Shown: in pieces, positions 27,792 through 34,873 of the stretch | How positions within the stretch are numbered: position 1 is the stretch's first letter | Layout: the number at the start of each line of letters is the position of its first letter | Notes under the pieces: model-generated | The model's input: the letters and a program-made list of their open reading frames with translations, nothing else | Database searches by the model: none | What the model was told of the DNA's origin: nothing | Made by a program: the position numbers and the translations under genes | Source: Sphingomonas sp. | Lineage (GTDB): Bacteria; Pseudomonadota; Alphaproteobacteria; Sphingomonadales; Sphingomonadaceae | DNA: 39,821 bases | Assembly: GCF_019746015.1 (NCBI RefSeq) | Contig: NZ_JAIESM010000056.1 | Span: forward strand, 1 to 39,821 | Direction of reading: 5' to 3'

Positions 27792-28597
27792 TCAGCGTTG
27801 CCGCGCTCTATCGCTTCACCCGGCTCGATGCGCCTGAGGCACTGGTCGAGCCGCTGCGGGCATGTGCGGCAACGCACGGCGTGAAGGGCACGCTGCTGCT
27901 GGCGGACGAAGGCGTGAACGGCACCATCGCCGGGCCGCGCGCGGGGGTGGAGGCCGTGCTCGACCGGCTGCGCGCGCTGGTCGCGCCCGATCTCGACGTG
28001 AAATTCTCCACCGCCGACGCGATGCCTTTTGCGCGACTGAAGGTGCGCGTGAAGCCTGAGATCGTGACGATGGGTGTCGCGGTCGACGCGGCCGGCGGCG
28101 CCGGCACCCATGTCGCGCCGGCCGAGTGGAACGCGCTGATCGACGACCCCGAAACGCTGCTGATCGACACGCGCAATAGCTATGAAGTGGCAATCGGCAG
28201 CTTTGCCGGCGCGGTTGACCCGGGCACCGCCTGTTTCCGCGATTTTCCCGCCTGGTTCGAGGCCGAGGGCAAGGCGCTGATGGCGGGCAAGCGGCGCGTG
28301 GCGATGTTCTGCACCGGCGGCATACGCTGCGAAAAGGCAACCGCCCTTGTGCGCAGCATGGGGGTTGATGCGGTCTATCACCTGAAGGGCGGCATTCTTC
28401 GCTATCTGGAAGAAGTGTCCGCCGCCGACAGCCGCAGGCAGGGTGACTGCTTCGTGTTCGACGAGCGCGTGGCGGTGGCCGAGGGGCTCGCGCCGGGCCG
28501 CCACACGATGTGCCGCGCGTGCGGCCGACCCGCGGCCATCGGTGCGGCGTGCCCGAACTGCGCCGGATCAACCGCCGACGCCGCCGGTTACGGGTGA
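27788..28597 (+). CDS. trhO: tRNA uridine-34 hydroxylase, rhodanese family (TrhO/YceA)
   Basis: 269 residues. An N-terminal acylphosphatase-like domain (about 1-95, GTLLLADEGVNGTIAG) is followed by a rhodanese domain (about 115-215) with LLIDTRNSYEVAIGSF and the catalytic cysteine loop MFCTGGIRCEKAT, then a C-terminal zinc-ribbon-like MCRACGRPAAIGAACPNCAG. TrhO hydroxylates uridine-34 of tRNA in the oxygen-dependent route to 5-(carboxy)methoxyuridine. The start is GTG 27788, overlapping the glpD stop by four bases, so it is translationally coupled to glpD. That link between glycerol metabolism and tRNA modification is unexpected and may only reflect compact gene packing. Confidence 0.9.
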   Translation: MISVAALYRFTRLDAPEALVEPLRACAATHGVKGTLLLADEGVNGTIAGPRAGVEAVLDRLRALVAPDLDVKFSTADAMPFARLKVRVKPEIVTMGVAVDAAGGAGTHVAPAEWNALIDDPETLLIDTRNSYEVAIGSFAGAVDPGTACFRDFPAWFEAEGKALMAGKRRVAMFCTGGIRCEKATALVRSMGVDAVYHLKGGILRYLEEVSAADSRRQGDCFVFDERVAVAEGLAPGRHTMCRACGRPAAIGAACPNCAGSTADAAGYG

Positions 28598-28631
28598 CTA
28601 CTTATTGGTAATCGGCAATGCTGCGGGCACA

Positions 28632-29339
28632 ATGGCGCGCATGGATTGGCGTCGCTCCATCATTGGCTGGGTGCTGCTGTGCGCGGGCGCAGAGATGCTG
28701 GGCATCGCGCTGGCGGCCGGCTGGTGGCTGGCGGCCGATTCGCTCAATCCCGAACCCCGGACCTTCATCGCGCGGCTGGCGATGCTCGAACTGAAAGGGC
28801 TCGCCGGGCTGGTGGAGGGGTTGGTGCTGGGCAGCATTCAGGCCTGGTGGCTGAAGGCGCGCTATCCCACGCTGCCCGCGACCCTGTGGGTGCTGCTGAC
28901 AACGGCGCTTGCGGTGATCGGCTGGGGCCTGGGCTCTTCCTTTGCGATTTTTTCAACGACCGGCGCGGCTCCCCCGCCCCCTGCCGCCGCGCTGGCTCCG
29001 CCGATGGTGGCGCTGCTTGCCGCCACCATCGGCGCCCCCCTTGGCGCGCTGTTCGGCGCTGCCCAATGGCTGGCGCTGCGCCAGGGCGCACGGCGCGCGC
29101 ATCTGTGGATTGGCGCCAATGCGATTGGCTGGGCGCTGGCCTTGCCGTGCGTCTATCTGGCCGCGTCGATCGACGCCGGCAGCCCGGGCGCCACCGCGCT
29201 GCTGGCGCTCGCCGGCGGTTGCGCGGCCGGACTGGTGCTGGGCGTTGCCACCGGTCAGGCGTTCGCGCTGATGCCGGCAATCGGCCGCAGCCGCCCGGCG
29301 GCACGCAGCGAGAGCAGTCGGGCCGCGCTCAGCGCCTGA
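28632..29339 (+). CDS. Polytopic membrane protein (235 aa)
   Basis: About six hydrophobic segments, with small-residue-rich helices such as SIIGWVLLCAGAEMLGIALA, LWVLLTTALAVIGWGLGSSF, MVALLAATIGAPLGALFGAA and ALLALAGGCAAGLVLGVATG. The repeated AAQWLALR and IQAWWLKAR segments suggest internal duplication of a two-helix unit; I have seen this pattern in uncharacterised alphaproteobacterial membrane proteins. Start ATG 28632 is tentative (a second in-frame ATG follows at 28641). It is 34 bases after trhO on the same strand and convergent with the prolyl-tRNA synthetase gene. Function unknown. Confidence 0.75.
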   Translation: MARMDWRRSIIGWVLLCAGAEMLGIALAAGWWLAADSLNPEPRTFIARLAMLELKGLAGLVEGLVLGSIQAWWLKARYPTLPATLWVLLTTALAVIGWGLGSSFAIFSTTGAAPPPPAAALAPPMVALLAATIGAPLGALFGAAQWLALRQGARRAHLWIGANAIGWALALPCVYLAASIDAGSPGATALLALAGGCAAGLVLGVATGQAFALMPAIGRSRPAARSESSRAALSA

Positions 29340-29346
29340 TCGCCCC

Positions 29347-30882
29347 TCAATAAGCGCGGCCGACCAGCACCCGCTCAACAGCCGGCGCCCCGGTGAACAG
29401 GCACGCCCCCGTCGCCGGCGCCGCATCCTGCGGCACGTTGCGCAGCGTCAGCTTCAGCGCCTTCAGCCGCTCAACCACCGCATCGAGCGCGGCCCCTGTC
29501 GGGCGGGACCAGTTGACCTCCAGCCAGCCGGGCCTGGTCTCGCTTTCCGCGAAATAGGCCTCGAACGTCGCCAGATCGGTCACGTCGCGGCGGATATTGG
29601 CATCGAGCCGGGCCTTGGCTTGCGCAAACAGCGCCGCCTGGATCTCGGCGAGCATGTCGCCTGCCTGCGCCAGCAGCTCGTCACGGGCGATCGCCGCGCT
29701 GTCGAGCTTGCCGTCCGCGCGATAAAGCCGGTCGCGGCGGATGACGCTGACCGCGCCTGCCGCCATGTCGCGCCCGCCAACCTCGATCACCAGCGGCGCG
29801 CCTTTCTTCACCCAGCCCCAGCGCTTGGTCGCGGCCTTCACCGGCTTCAGGTCGAGCAGGCAGCGCACCGGCTCGCCCAGCGCCGTCTGCGCCGCCAGCG
29901 CCGCCTGGATCGCCTGGCAATAGTCGATCAGCGCTGCATCCTCGGGCGCGTCGCGCAGCATCGGCACGATCACGATCTGCCACGGCGCCACGCGCGGCGG
30001 CACGCGCAGGCCGTCATCATCGCCATGCACCATGATCAGCCCGCCGATCATCCGGGTGGAAACGCCCCAGCTGGTGGTGTTGGCCAGCTCGAACTGCCCC
30101 TCGCTGTTCTGAAAGCGGATATTCTGGGCCTTGGCGAAATTGGTGCCCAGAAAATGGCTGGTGCCCGCCTGCAGCGCCTTGCCATCCTGCATCATCGCTT
30201 CGATCGAATAGGTGGCCACCGCGCCGGGGAAGCGCTCATTCTCGGGCTTTTCGCCCGCCACCACCGGCAGCGCGACGCACGCCTCGGCAAAGTCGCGATA
30301 CACCTCCAGCATCTTCAGCGTTTCGACGCGCGCCTCCTCGGCGCTGGCATGCGCGGTATGCCCTTCCTGCCACAGGAATTCGGCAGTGCGCAGGAACATG
30401 CGCGTGCGCATTTCCCAGCGCACCACATTGGCCCATTGGTTGATCAGCACCGGCAGGTCCCGCCAGCTCTGCACCCAGCGGGCAAAGGCGGTGCCGATCA
30501 CCGTTTCGGAAGTGGGGCGCACCACCAGCGGCTCTTCCAGCTTCGCCTCGGGATCGGGGATCAGCCCGCCCTTGCCGTCCGCGATCAGCCGGTGATGGGT
30601 GACGACCGCCATTTCCTTGGCAAAGCCGTCGACATGCTCGGCCTCCTTTTCGAAATAGGAGAGCGGAATGAACAGCGGGAAATAGCAATTCTCATGCCCC
30701 GTCGCCTTGATCCGGTCGTCGAGCAGGCGCTGCATCCGCTCCCAGATGCCATAGCCCCAGGGGCGGATGACCATGCAGCCGCGCACGCCCGATTCCTCGG
30801 CGAGGTCGGCCTCGGCAATGACGGTTTGATACCAGGCGGCGAAATCCTGCGCGCGGGTGACGGAAAGGGCATGCTTGATCAT
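29347..30882 (-). CDS. proS: Proline--tRNA ligase, archaeal/eukaryotic type
   Basis: 511 residues. Class II motifs are of the archaeal-type ProRS: VIRPWGYGIWERMQ, YFPLFIPLSYFEKEAEHVDG, LVVRPTSETVIG, QWANVVRWEMRTRMFLRTAE, FLWQEGHTAHA and NTTSWGVSTRMIGGLIMVHG. It lacks the INS editing domain of the bacterial type and ends in RAY, as archaeal-type enzymes end in tyrosine. The C-terminal zinc domain is degenerate: only one of the usual four cysteines remains (GACLFTG). It charges tRNA-Pro in the cytoplasm. I cannot tell whether this is the only ProRS in the genome. Divergent from the EamA transporter. Confidence 0.93.
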   Translation of the reverse strand: MIKHALSVTRAQDFAAWYQTVIAEADLAEESGVRGCMVIRPWGYGIWERMQRLLDDRIKATGHENCYFPLFIPLSYFEKEAEHVDGFAKEMAVVTHHRLIADGKGGLIPDPEAKLEEPLVVRPTSETVIGTAFARWVQSWRDLPVLINQWANVVRWEMRTRMFLRTAEFLWQEGHTAHASAEEARVETLKMLEVYRDFAEACVALPVVAGEKPENERFPGAVATYSIEAMMQDGKALQAGTSHFLGTNFAKAQNIRFQNSEGQFELANTTSWGVSTRMIGGLIMVHGDDDGLRVPPRVAPWQIVIVPMLRDAPEDAALIDYCQAIQAALAAQTALGEPVRCLLDLKPVKAATKRWGWVKKGAPLVIEVGGRDMAAGAVSVIRRDRLYRADGKLDSAAIARDELLAQAGDMLAEIQAALFAQAKARLDANIRRDVTDLATFEAYFAESETRPGWLEVNWSRPTGAALDAVVERLKALKLTLRNVPQDAAPATGACLFTGAPAVERVLVGRAY

Positions 30883-30958
30883 GCCGCCCGCTTATCGCCA
30901 TTGCGCGCCCGCGTCACGGGGTTGTGAGCAGCCGCCACTTGCCCCATGAGCGGCACGG

Positions 30959-31861
30959 ATGAACGACCCCGCCAAAGACCGTGTGCTGCTGGCCATCGGG
31001 CTGCGCCTTGCTGCGGTGCTGGTGTTTGCGGTGATGAACGCGGTGATCAAGCTGGCCGAGGCGGGCGGCGCGCATCTGGCCGAGACGATCTTCTTCCGCC
31101 AGAGCTTTGCGCTGGTGCCGGTCACGCTGTGGATCGCAGCCGGGCCGGGGCTGGCCACCATCCGCACGCAGCGGATCGGCGCGCATCTGCTGCGCACGGC
31201 GATGGGGCTGGTGTCGATGTGCTTCGTCTTTTCCACCATCCTGCTGCTGCCGCTCGCCGAATCGACGACGTTGCAGTTCACCCTGCCGATCTGGGCGACG
31301 ATCCTGGGCGCGCTGGTGCTGCGCGAGCAGGTCGGCTGGCACCGCTGGGCGGCGGTGATCGCGGGCTTTGTGGGGGTGCTCATCATCACCCGGCCGGGCG
31401 GCGCGATGGTGCCGCTGGGCGTGTTCACCGGCCTGATGGGGGCGCTGCTGTCGGCCAGCGTCTCGATCCTGCTGCGCCAGATCGGCAAGACCGAAGGCGC
31501 GGCGACCACCGTGTTCTGGTTTTCGGCGCTGTCGGTGCCGCCGACCGGCATTGCCTTCCTGTTCTGGATGGAGCCGCACCCCTGGTCGACCTGGGGCTGG
31601 CTGATGCTGGTCGGGCTGTGCGGTGGTGTGGCGCAACTGTTCATGACCGCCTCGCTGAAGCTGGCGCCCGTGTCGCTGGTGGTGCCGATGGACTATACCG
31701 GGCTGATCTGGGCGACATTGCTGGGGTTCGTGCTGTTCGGCGTGCTGCCCGGCTGGGCGACCTGGGCCGGCGCCCCCTTCGTCATCGGCTCGGGCCTCTA
31801 CATCGTCTGGCGCGAACGGGTGCGCGCGCGGGCGAATACCCAGAAGATGTTGGCGCCTTAA
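30959..31861 (+). CDS. EamA-family (DMT superfamily) transporter
   Basis: 300 residues with about ten transmembrane helices arranged as two EamA repeats (about 10-145 and 155-290). Typical segments are LAAVLVFAVMNAVIKLAEAG at the start of repeat one, PLAESTTLQFTLPIWATILG, and the repeat-two counterpart LAPVSLVVPMDYTGLIWATL. Family members export or import small metabolites across the inner membrane; the substrate is not predictable. Start ATG 30959 (MNDPAKDR) has a poor Shine-Dalgarno. Divergent from proS with a 76-base gap and convergent with the alpha/beta hydrolase gene. Confidence 0.9.
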   Translation: MNDPAKDRVLLAIGLRLAAVLVFAVMNAVIKLAEAGGAHLAETIFFRQSFALVPVTLWIAAGPGLATIRTQRIGAHLLRTAMGLVSMCFVFSTILLLPLAESTTLQFTLPIWATILGALVLREQVGWHRWAAVIAGFVGVLIITRPGGAMVPLGVFTGLMGALLSASVSILLRQIGKTEGAATTVFWFSALSVPPTGIAFLFWMEPHPWSTWGWLMLVGLCGGVAQLFMTASLKLAPVSLVVPMDYTGLIWATLLGFVLFGVLPGWATWAGAPFVIGSGLYIVWRERVRARANTQKMLAP

Positions 31862-31863
31862 TC

Positions 31864-31876
31864 ACCGGCATCCGGT
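31864..31876. terminator. Short hairpin between convergent EamA and hydrolase genes
   Basis: ACCGG-CAT-CCGGT begins two bases after the EamA stop codon. Further GC-rich dyads (GCCGCC with GGCGGC near 31916-31933) follow in the same 91-base gap. Possible bidirectional terminator without a T-run. Confidence 0.35.
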
Positions 31877-31952
31877 TGCGCCCGCGTGAGCAAGGGCGGC
31901 GCCGTGGGGTGCGTGCCGCCTGTCGCGGCGGCAATGCCGCTGCCCGGCGCGG

Positions 31953-32861
31953 TCAGACGCCCAGCATCCGCTTCAATGCGTTTCGAGCGTCATGCCTTGC
32001 GGAGGCCGCAACTGCGGCATCAGGCGCAAAGTCAAAGCCGTGAAACGCGCCCGGATAGACGCGCAGCTCGGTTGGCACGCCAGCGGCGATCAGGCGGCGC
32101 GCATAGTCGATATCTTCGACGGCAAACAAATCCAGTGCGCCGGTTGCGATGAAGGCGGGGGGAAGACCGGTCAGGTCCGCAGCGCGGCAAGGCGCGGCAT
32201 AGGCGTCGGCCGCCTGCCCGCCGAGCAGCGCGTGCCAGGCAAAGCGGTTGTCGGCCGCCGTCCACATGAACTCGCCGGCGAACGGCAACGGCCCTGCCTC
32301 GCCGGTTTGATCGTCGAGCATCGGGTAGGTCAGATGCTGGAAAGCCAGTGGATATTCCCCCCGGTCGCGCGCGAGCAGCGCCAGCGCGGCCGCCAGTCCG
32401 CCACCTGCACTTTCGCCCATCACGCCGATGCGCCTGTCATCGACGCAAAGGCGCCCGGCATTGGCAAACAGCCAGGCAAGGCCGGCATAACAATCCTCCA
32501 CCGGGATGGGGTGGCAGTGTTCGGGCGCGAGCCGGTAATCGACCGAGACGATTGCGCAACCCAGTGCACGCGCAAGCGGGCGATGGCGAAATTCTACGCT
32601 TGCCGCGCTGCCGGTGACATAGCCGCCACCATGGATGTGATAAATGCAGCTGCGGGCGGCACGGGGCTCTGCGGGCAGATAGACGTGAAGAAGAATGTCG
32701 CCATGCCGCACCTGTTCGAGCGTGACGCCCGACGGATCGAAGCTGGGCACCGGGAACTGGCGGGCACGCAGCAGCGGCAGCGTCGTTTCGTCGAGAGGCA
32801 TTGCCGGATAGGCGTCCAGCATCGCCAGCAATTGCGGATCGACCAGATGGCGCGAGCTCAC
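31953..32861 (-). CDS. Alpha/beta hydrolase, hormone-sensitive-lipase (HSL) family esterase
   Basis: 302 residues. The oxyanion-hole motif HGGG in YHIHGGGYVTG and the nucleophile motif in GVMGESAGGGLAAALAL are diagnostic of the HSL family; the catalytic Asp is likely in GALDLFAVED and the His in GAFHGFDFAP. Members hydrolyse short-chain esters or lactones in the cytoplasm. GTG 32861 is chosen because it overlaps the stop of the preceding oxygenase gene as GTGA and follows GGAGGGGG. It is the last gene of the TonB receptor-glycosidase-oxygenase operon, so its substrate is probably an ester of whatever that operon imports. Confidence 0.9.
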   Translation of the reverse strand: MSSRHLVDPQLLAMLDAYPAMPLDETTLPLLRARQFPVPSFDPSGVTLEQVRHGDILLHVYLPAEPRAARSCIYHIHGGGYVTGSAASVEFRHRPLARALGCAIVSVDYRLAPEHCHPIPVEDCYAGLAWLFANAGRLCVDDRRIGVMGESAGGGLAAALALLARDRGEYPLAFQHLTYPMLDDQTGEAGPLPFAGEFMWTAADNRFAWHALLGGQAADAYAAPCRAADLTGLPPAFIATGALDLFAVEDIDYARRLIAAGVPTELRVYPGAFHGFDFAPDAAVAASARHDARNALKRMLGV

Positions 32862-33610
32862 GCCGCCCCCTCCCACGCAAAGCGGAAACCCTGCACGCCG
32901 GGATCGATGCCCGCGATCATCATGCCCTGCCCGCGAGAGGCGTGACCCTGATTGAGCTGCTGGTCGGCAGGATCGCGCAGCTGCACAAGCAGGGTCGTGC
33001 GCGCTTCGCTGGCGGTGTTCACGCCCGATCCGTGAACCAGCAGATAGTGAAAGAACAGCGCATCACCGGCACGAGCCGGAATTGGCGTGGCTCCCTGTGC
33101 GGGAAAGCGCGCGGGATCGACATGATGATCGCTGCCATAAGCGGCAAGCGGACCGAGCTTGTGGCTGCCGGGATAAGCGGTGACGCAGCCTTTTTCCACC
33201 GGCGCATCGTCGAAGAACAGAATGACCGCGATCATCGAATGGTCGCGGTGGGGGAAGTATGGATAATCCTGATGCATGGGAAAAGGTGAGCCACGCTCGG
33301 GCGGCTTGATGAACATCTTGGTATGGTGCAGCTGGACATTGGGACCGATGATGGCTTGCGCCACGCCGGTCAGCCGCGGGTCGACCAGCAGGCGCGTGAA
33401 GGCGGCCGACTTGAATTGAACGTCGTGGGAATGCGCCAGTCGGGTATCGCCCGCCACGCTCGCCCATGTGGCATTGGTCAACCCTTGCCGCGCATCGAGC
33501 GCGTGGACTTCGGCGCGATAGCGCGCCGCTTCTTCCAGGCTCAGCAGGCCGGGGATCAGGATATAGCCCTGCTCGTCATAGGCCCGGCGCTGGTCGGTCG
33601 ACAGCGTCAT
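32858..33610 (-). CDS. Phytanoyl-CoA dioxygenase-family Fe(II)/2-oxoglutarate oxygenase
   Basis: 250 residues of the PhyH fold. The metal triad is visible as His113 and Asp115 in PMHQDYPYFP and His193 in LLVHGSGVN; Arg204 in SEARTTLL should bind 2-oxoglutarate. AVILFFDDAPVEKGCVTAYPGSHK is the usual core strand region of the family. Members hydroxylate or halogenate small substrates; many act in natural-product or osmolyte metabolism (ectoine hydroxylase is one). ATG 33610 overlaps the glycosidase stop as ATGA, so both are coupled. The substrate is unknown; from context it may modify the sugar or acid part of the imported compound. Confidence 0.9.
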   Translation of the reverse strand: MTLSTDQRRAYDEQGYILIPGLLSLEEAARYRAEVHALDARQGLTNATWASVAGDTRLAHSHDVQFKSAAFTRLLVDPRLTGVAQAIIGPNVQLHHTKMFIKPPERGSPFPMHQDYPYFPHRDHSMIAVILFFDDAPVEKGCVTAYPGSHKLGPLAAYGSDHHVDPARFPAQGATPIPARAGDALFFHYLLVHGSGVNTASEARTTLLVQLRDPADQQLNQGHASRGQGMMIAGIDPGVQGFRFAWEGAA

Positions 33611-34860
33611 CCCCAGGCCAGCGCGATGGCGGCGGTCCACGAAAAATCGTCTCCGCCGGACGCCGCCCCGTCGACGGGGCTATAGGCTTCCATGAAGCCC
33701 GTGCGGGTGATCAGCTCAAGCGTGTCGGCACGCAATCTCGCCGCCCAGCGGTCATGCCCCGCTTCGGCCAGGCCGGTGCCGATCATCCAGTTGACCACCG
33801 CCCACACCGGACCACGCCAATAGCGCACCATCTGAAAGCCCGGATCTTCAGGATCAAGGCTGGGCATCAGAAAACGGACCCGGGCGCCGATCCGCTCTAT
33901 ATGTGCCAGGGTAGCGGCATCCTTCGCCGGATCGCGGAGACCCGCGTAAAAACTCAGGAATGAGGCGCTGGTGATAAAGCCGGAATGCGCCCCCGTGATG
34001 ATATCGCGCGAGTTCCAGCATCGCTTGTCCGGGTTCCACAGCCATCCGATGCCTGCCTCCGCCCGCGCGATCAGCACCCGCAACTCATCGGCCGCCGCTG
34101 GCTGATCGAGCAACTCGGCAAGCGCAAGCAAGTCGCGGTGCGCGCGCAACAGGATCATAGACATGCCGATATCGGCCACCCGGAACGGGCTTTCGCGGGC
34201 AATGCGGGCATGGTCCCATCCGGTCGCACGGCCGAACTGAACCAGCGCCAGATAGCGGTCATATTCCAGCTTGGTCGGCCGCATCTTGTGATCGAGATGA
34301 CCGGTGTCGCGGCGCGTATAATCGCCCACGCTGGAGATATCGATCGGTTCGCCCGGCGCATCCCATTCGGGAGCATTGTCGCGGCCTGTTTCCCACGGGT
34401 GCACCGTTATCACCACGCCGCGCCCATCGGGGTCGCGAACGTCACGAAACCAGCGATGATAGGCCATCAGCCGAGGAAACAGCGCCGCCAGCCGCGCGCG
34501 AAATTGCGGTGTCGGCGCACGCTCCCACAGCTGCCGGGCCGCTGTCGCCGCAACCGGCGGCTGGGTGATGCCCGACGTGCGCGGGCTGGTGCCCGACGCC
34601 CAGACGTCCGGCCCCGGAAAATAACCATCGTCGTCGCGCCAGAAGACGATATGGGGCACGAAGCCATCCGCCCATTGCGCGGCGAACAGCGTTTCCAGCT
34701 CGGTCCAGGCGCGATCGACGTCATAGGCGGCAAAGCCCATTGCCACAAAGGCGGAGTCCCAGTTCCACTGAAATGGATAGACCGTGCCGTTGGGCACGGT
34801 GTATCCGCCGCGATCATTGGCCGCGAGGATGGCGCGCGCCGCGGTTCGCAGATCGGCCAT
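33607..34860 (-). CDS. GH63/MGH1-like glycoside hydrolase, possible glucosyl- or mannosylglycerate hydrolase
   Basis: 417 residues with an (alpha/alpha)6-barrel character. NGTVYPFQWNWDSAFVAMG at about 24-42, HPWETGRDNAPEWD at 154-167 (expected to carry the acid residue) and GFMEAYSPVDGAASGG with FSWTAAIAL at the C-terminus (Glu391 expected base) match the GH63-related enzymes that include mannosylglycerate hydrolase of Thermus and glucosylglycerate hydrolase of mycobacteria, which have similar length. There is no signal peptide, so it acts in the cytoplasm. ATG 34860 is favoured: GGAG lies eight bases upstream, versus two for ATG 34866. It lies 13 bases after the TonB receptor and across from a glycerate kinase, supporting a glycerate-releasing role. 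Trehalase-like activity is the main alternative. Confidence 0.82.
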   Translation of the reverse strand: MADLRTAARAILAANDRGGYTVPNGTVYPFQWNWDSAFVAMGFAAYDVDRAWTELETLFAAQWADGFVPHIVFWRDDDGYFPGPDVWASGTSPRTSGITQPPVAATAARQLWERAPTPQFRARLAALFPRLMAYHRWFRDVRDPDGRGVVITVHPWETGRDNAPEWDAPGEPIDISSVGDYTRRDTGHLDHKMRPTKLEYDRYLALVQFGRATGWDHARIARESPFRVADIGMSMILLRAHRDLLALAELLDQPAAADELRVLIARAEAGIGWLWNPDKRCWNSRDIITGAHSGFITSASFLSFYAGLRDPAKDAATLAHIERIGARVRFLMPSLDPEDPGFQMVRYWRGPVWAVVNWMIGTGLAEAGHDRWAARLRADTLELITRTGFMEAYSPVDGAASGGDDFSWTAAIALAWG

Positions 34861-34873
34861 CGCCATCGCTCCG

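Noticed and set aside
30946..32043. 365-codon frame overlapping the EamA transporter on the same strand
   Set aside because: It is the +1 shadow of the transporter; its sequence is Arg/Gly/Ala-rich without membrane periodicity, unlike the EamA frame.
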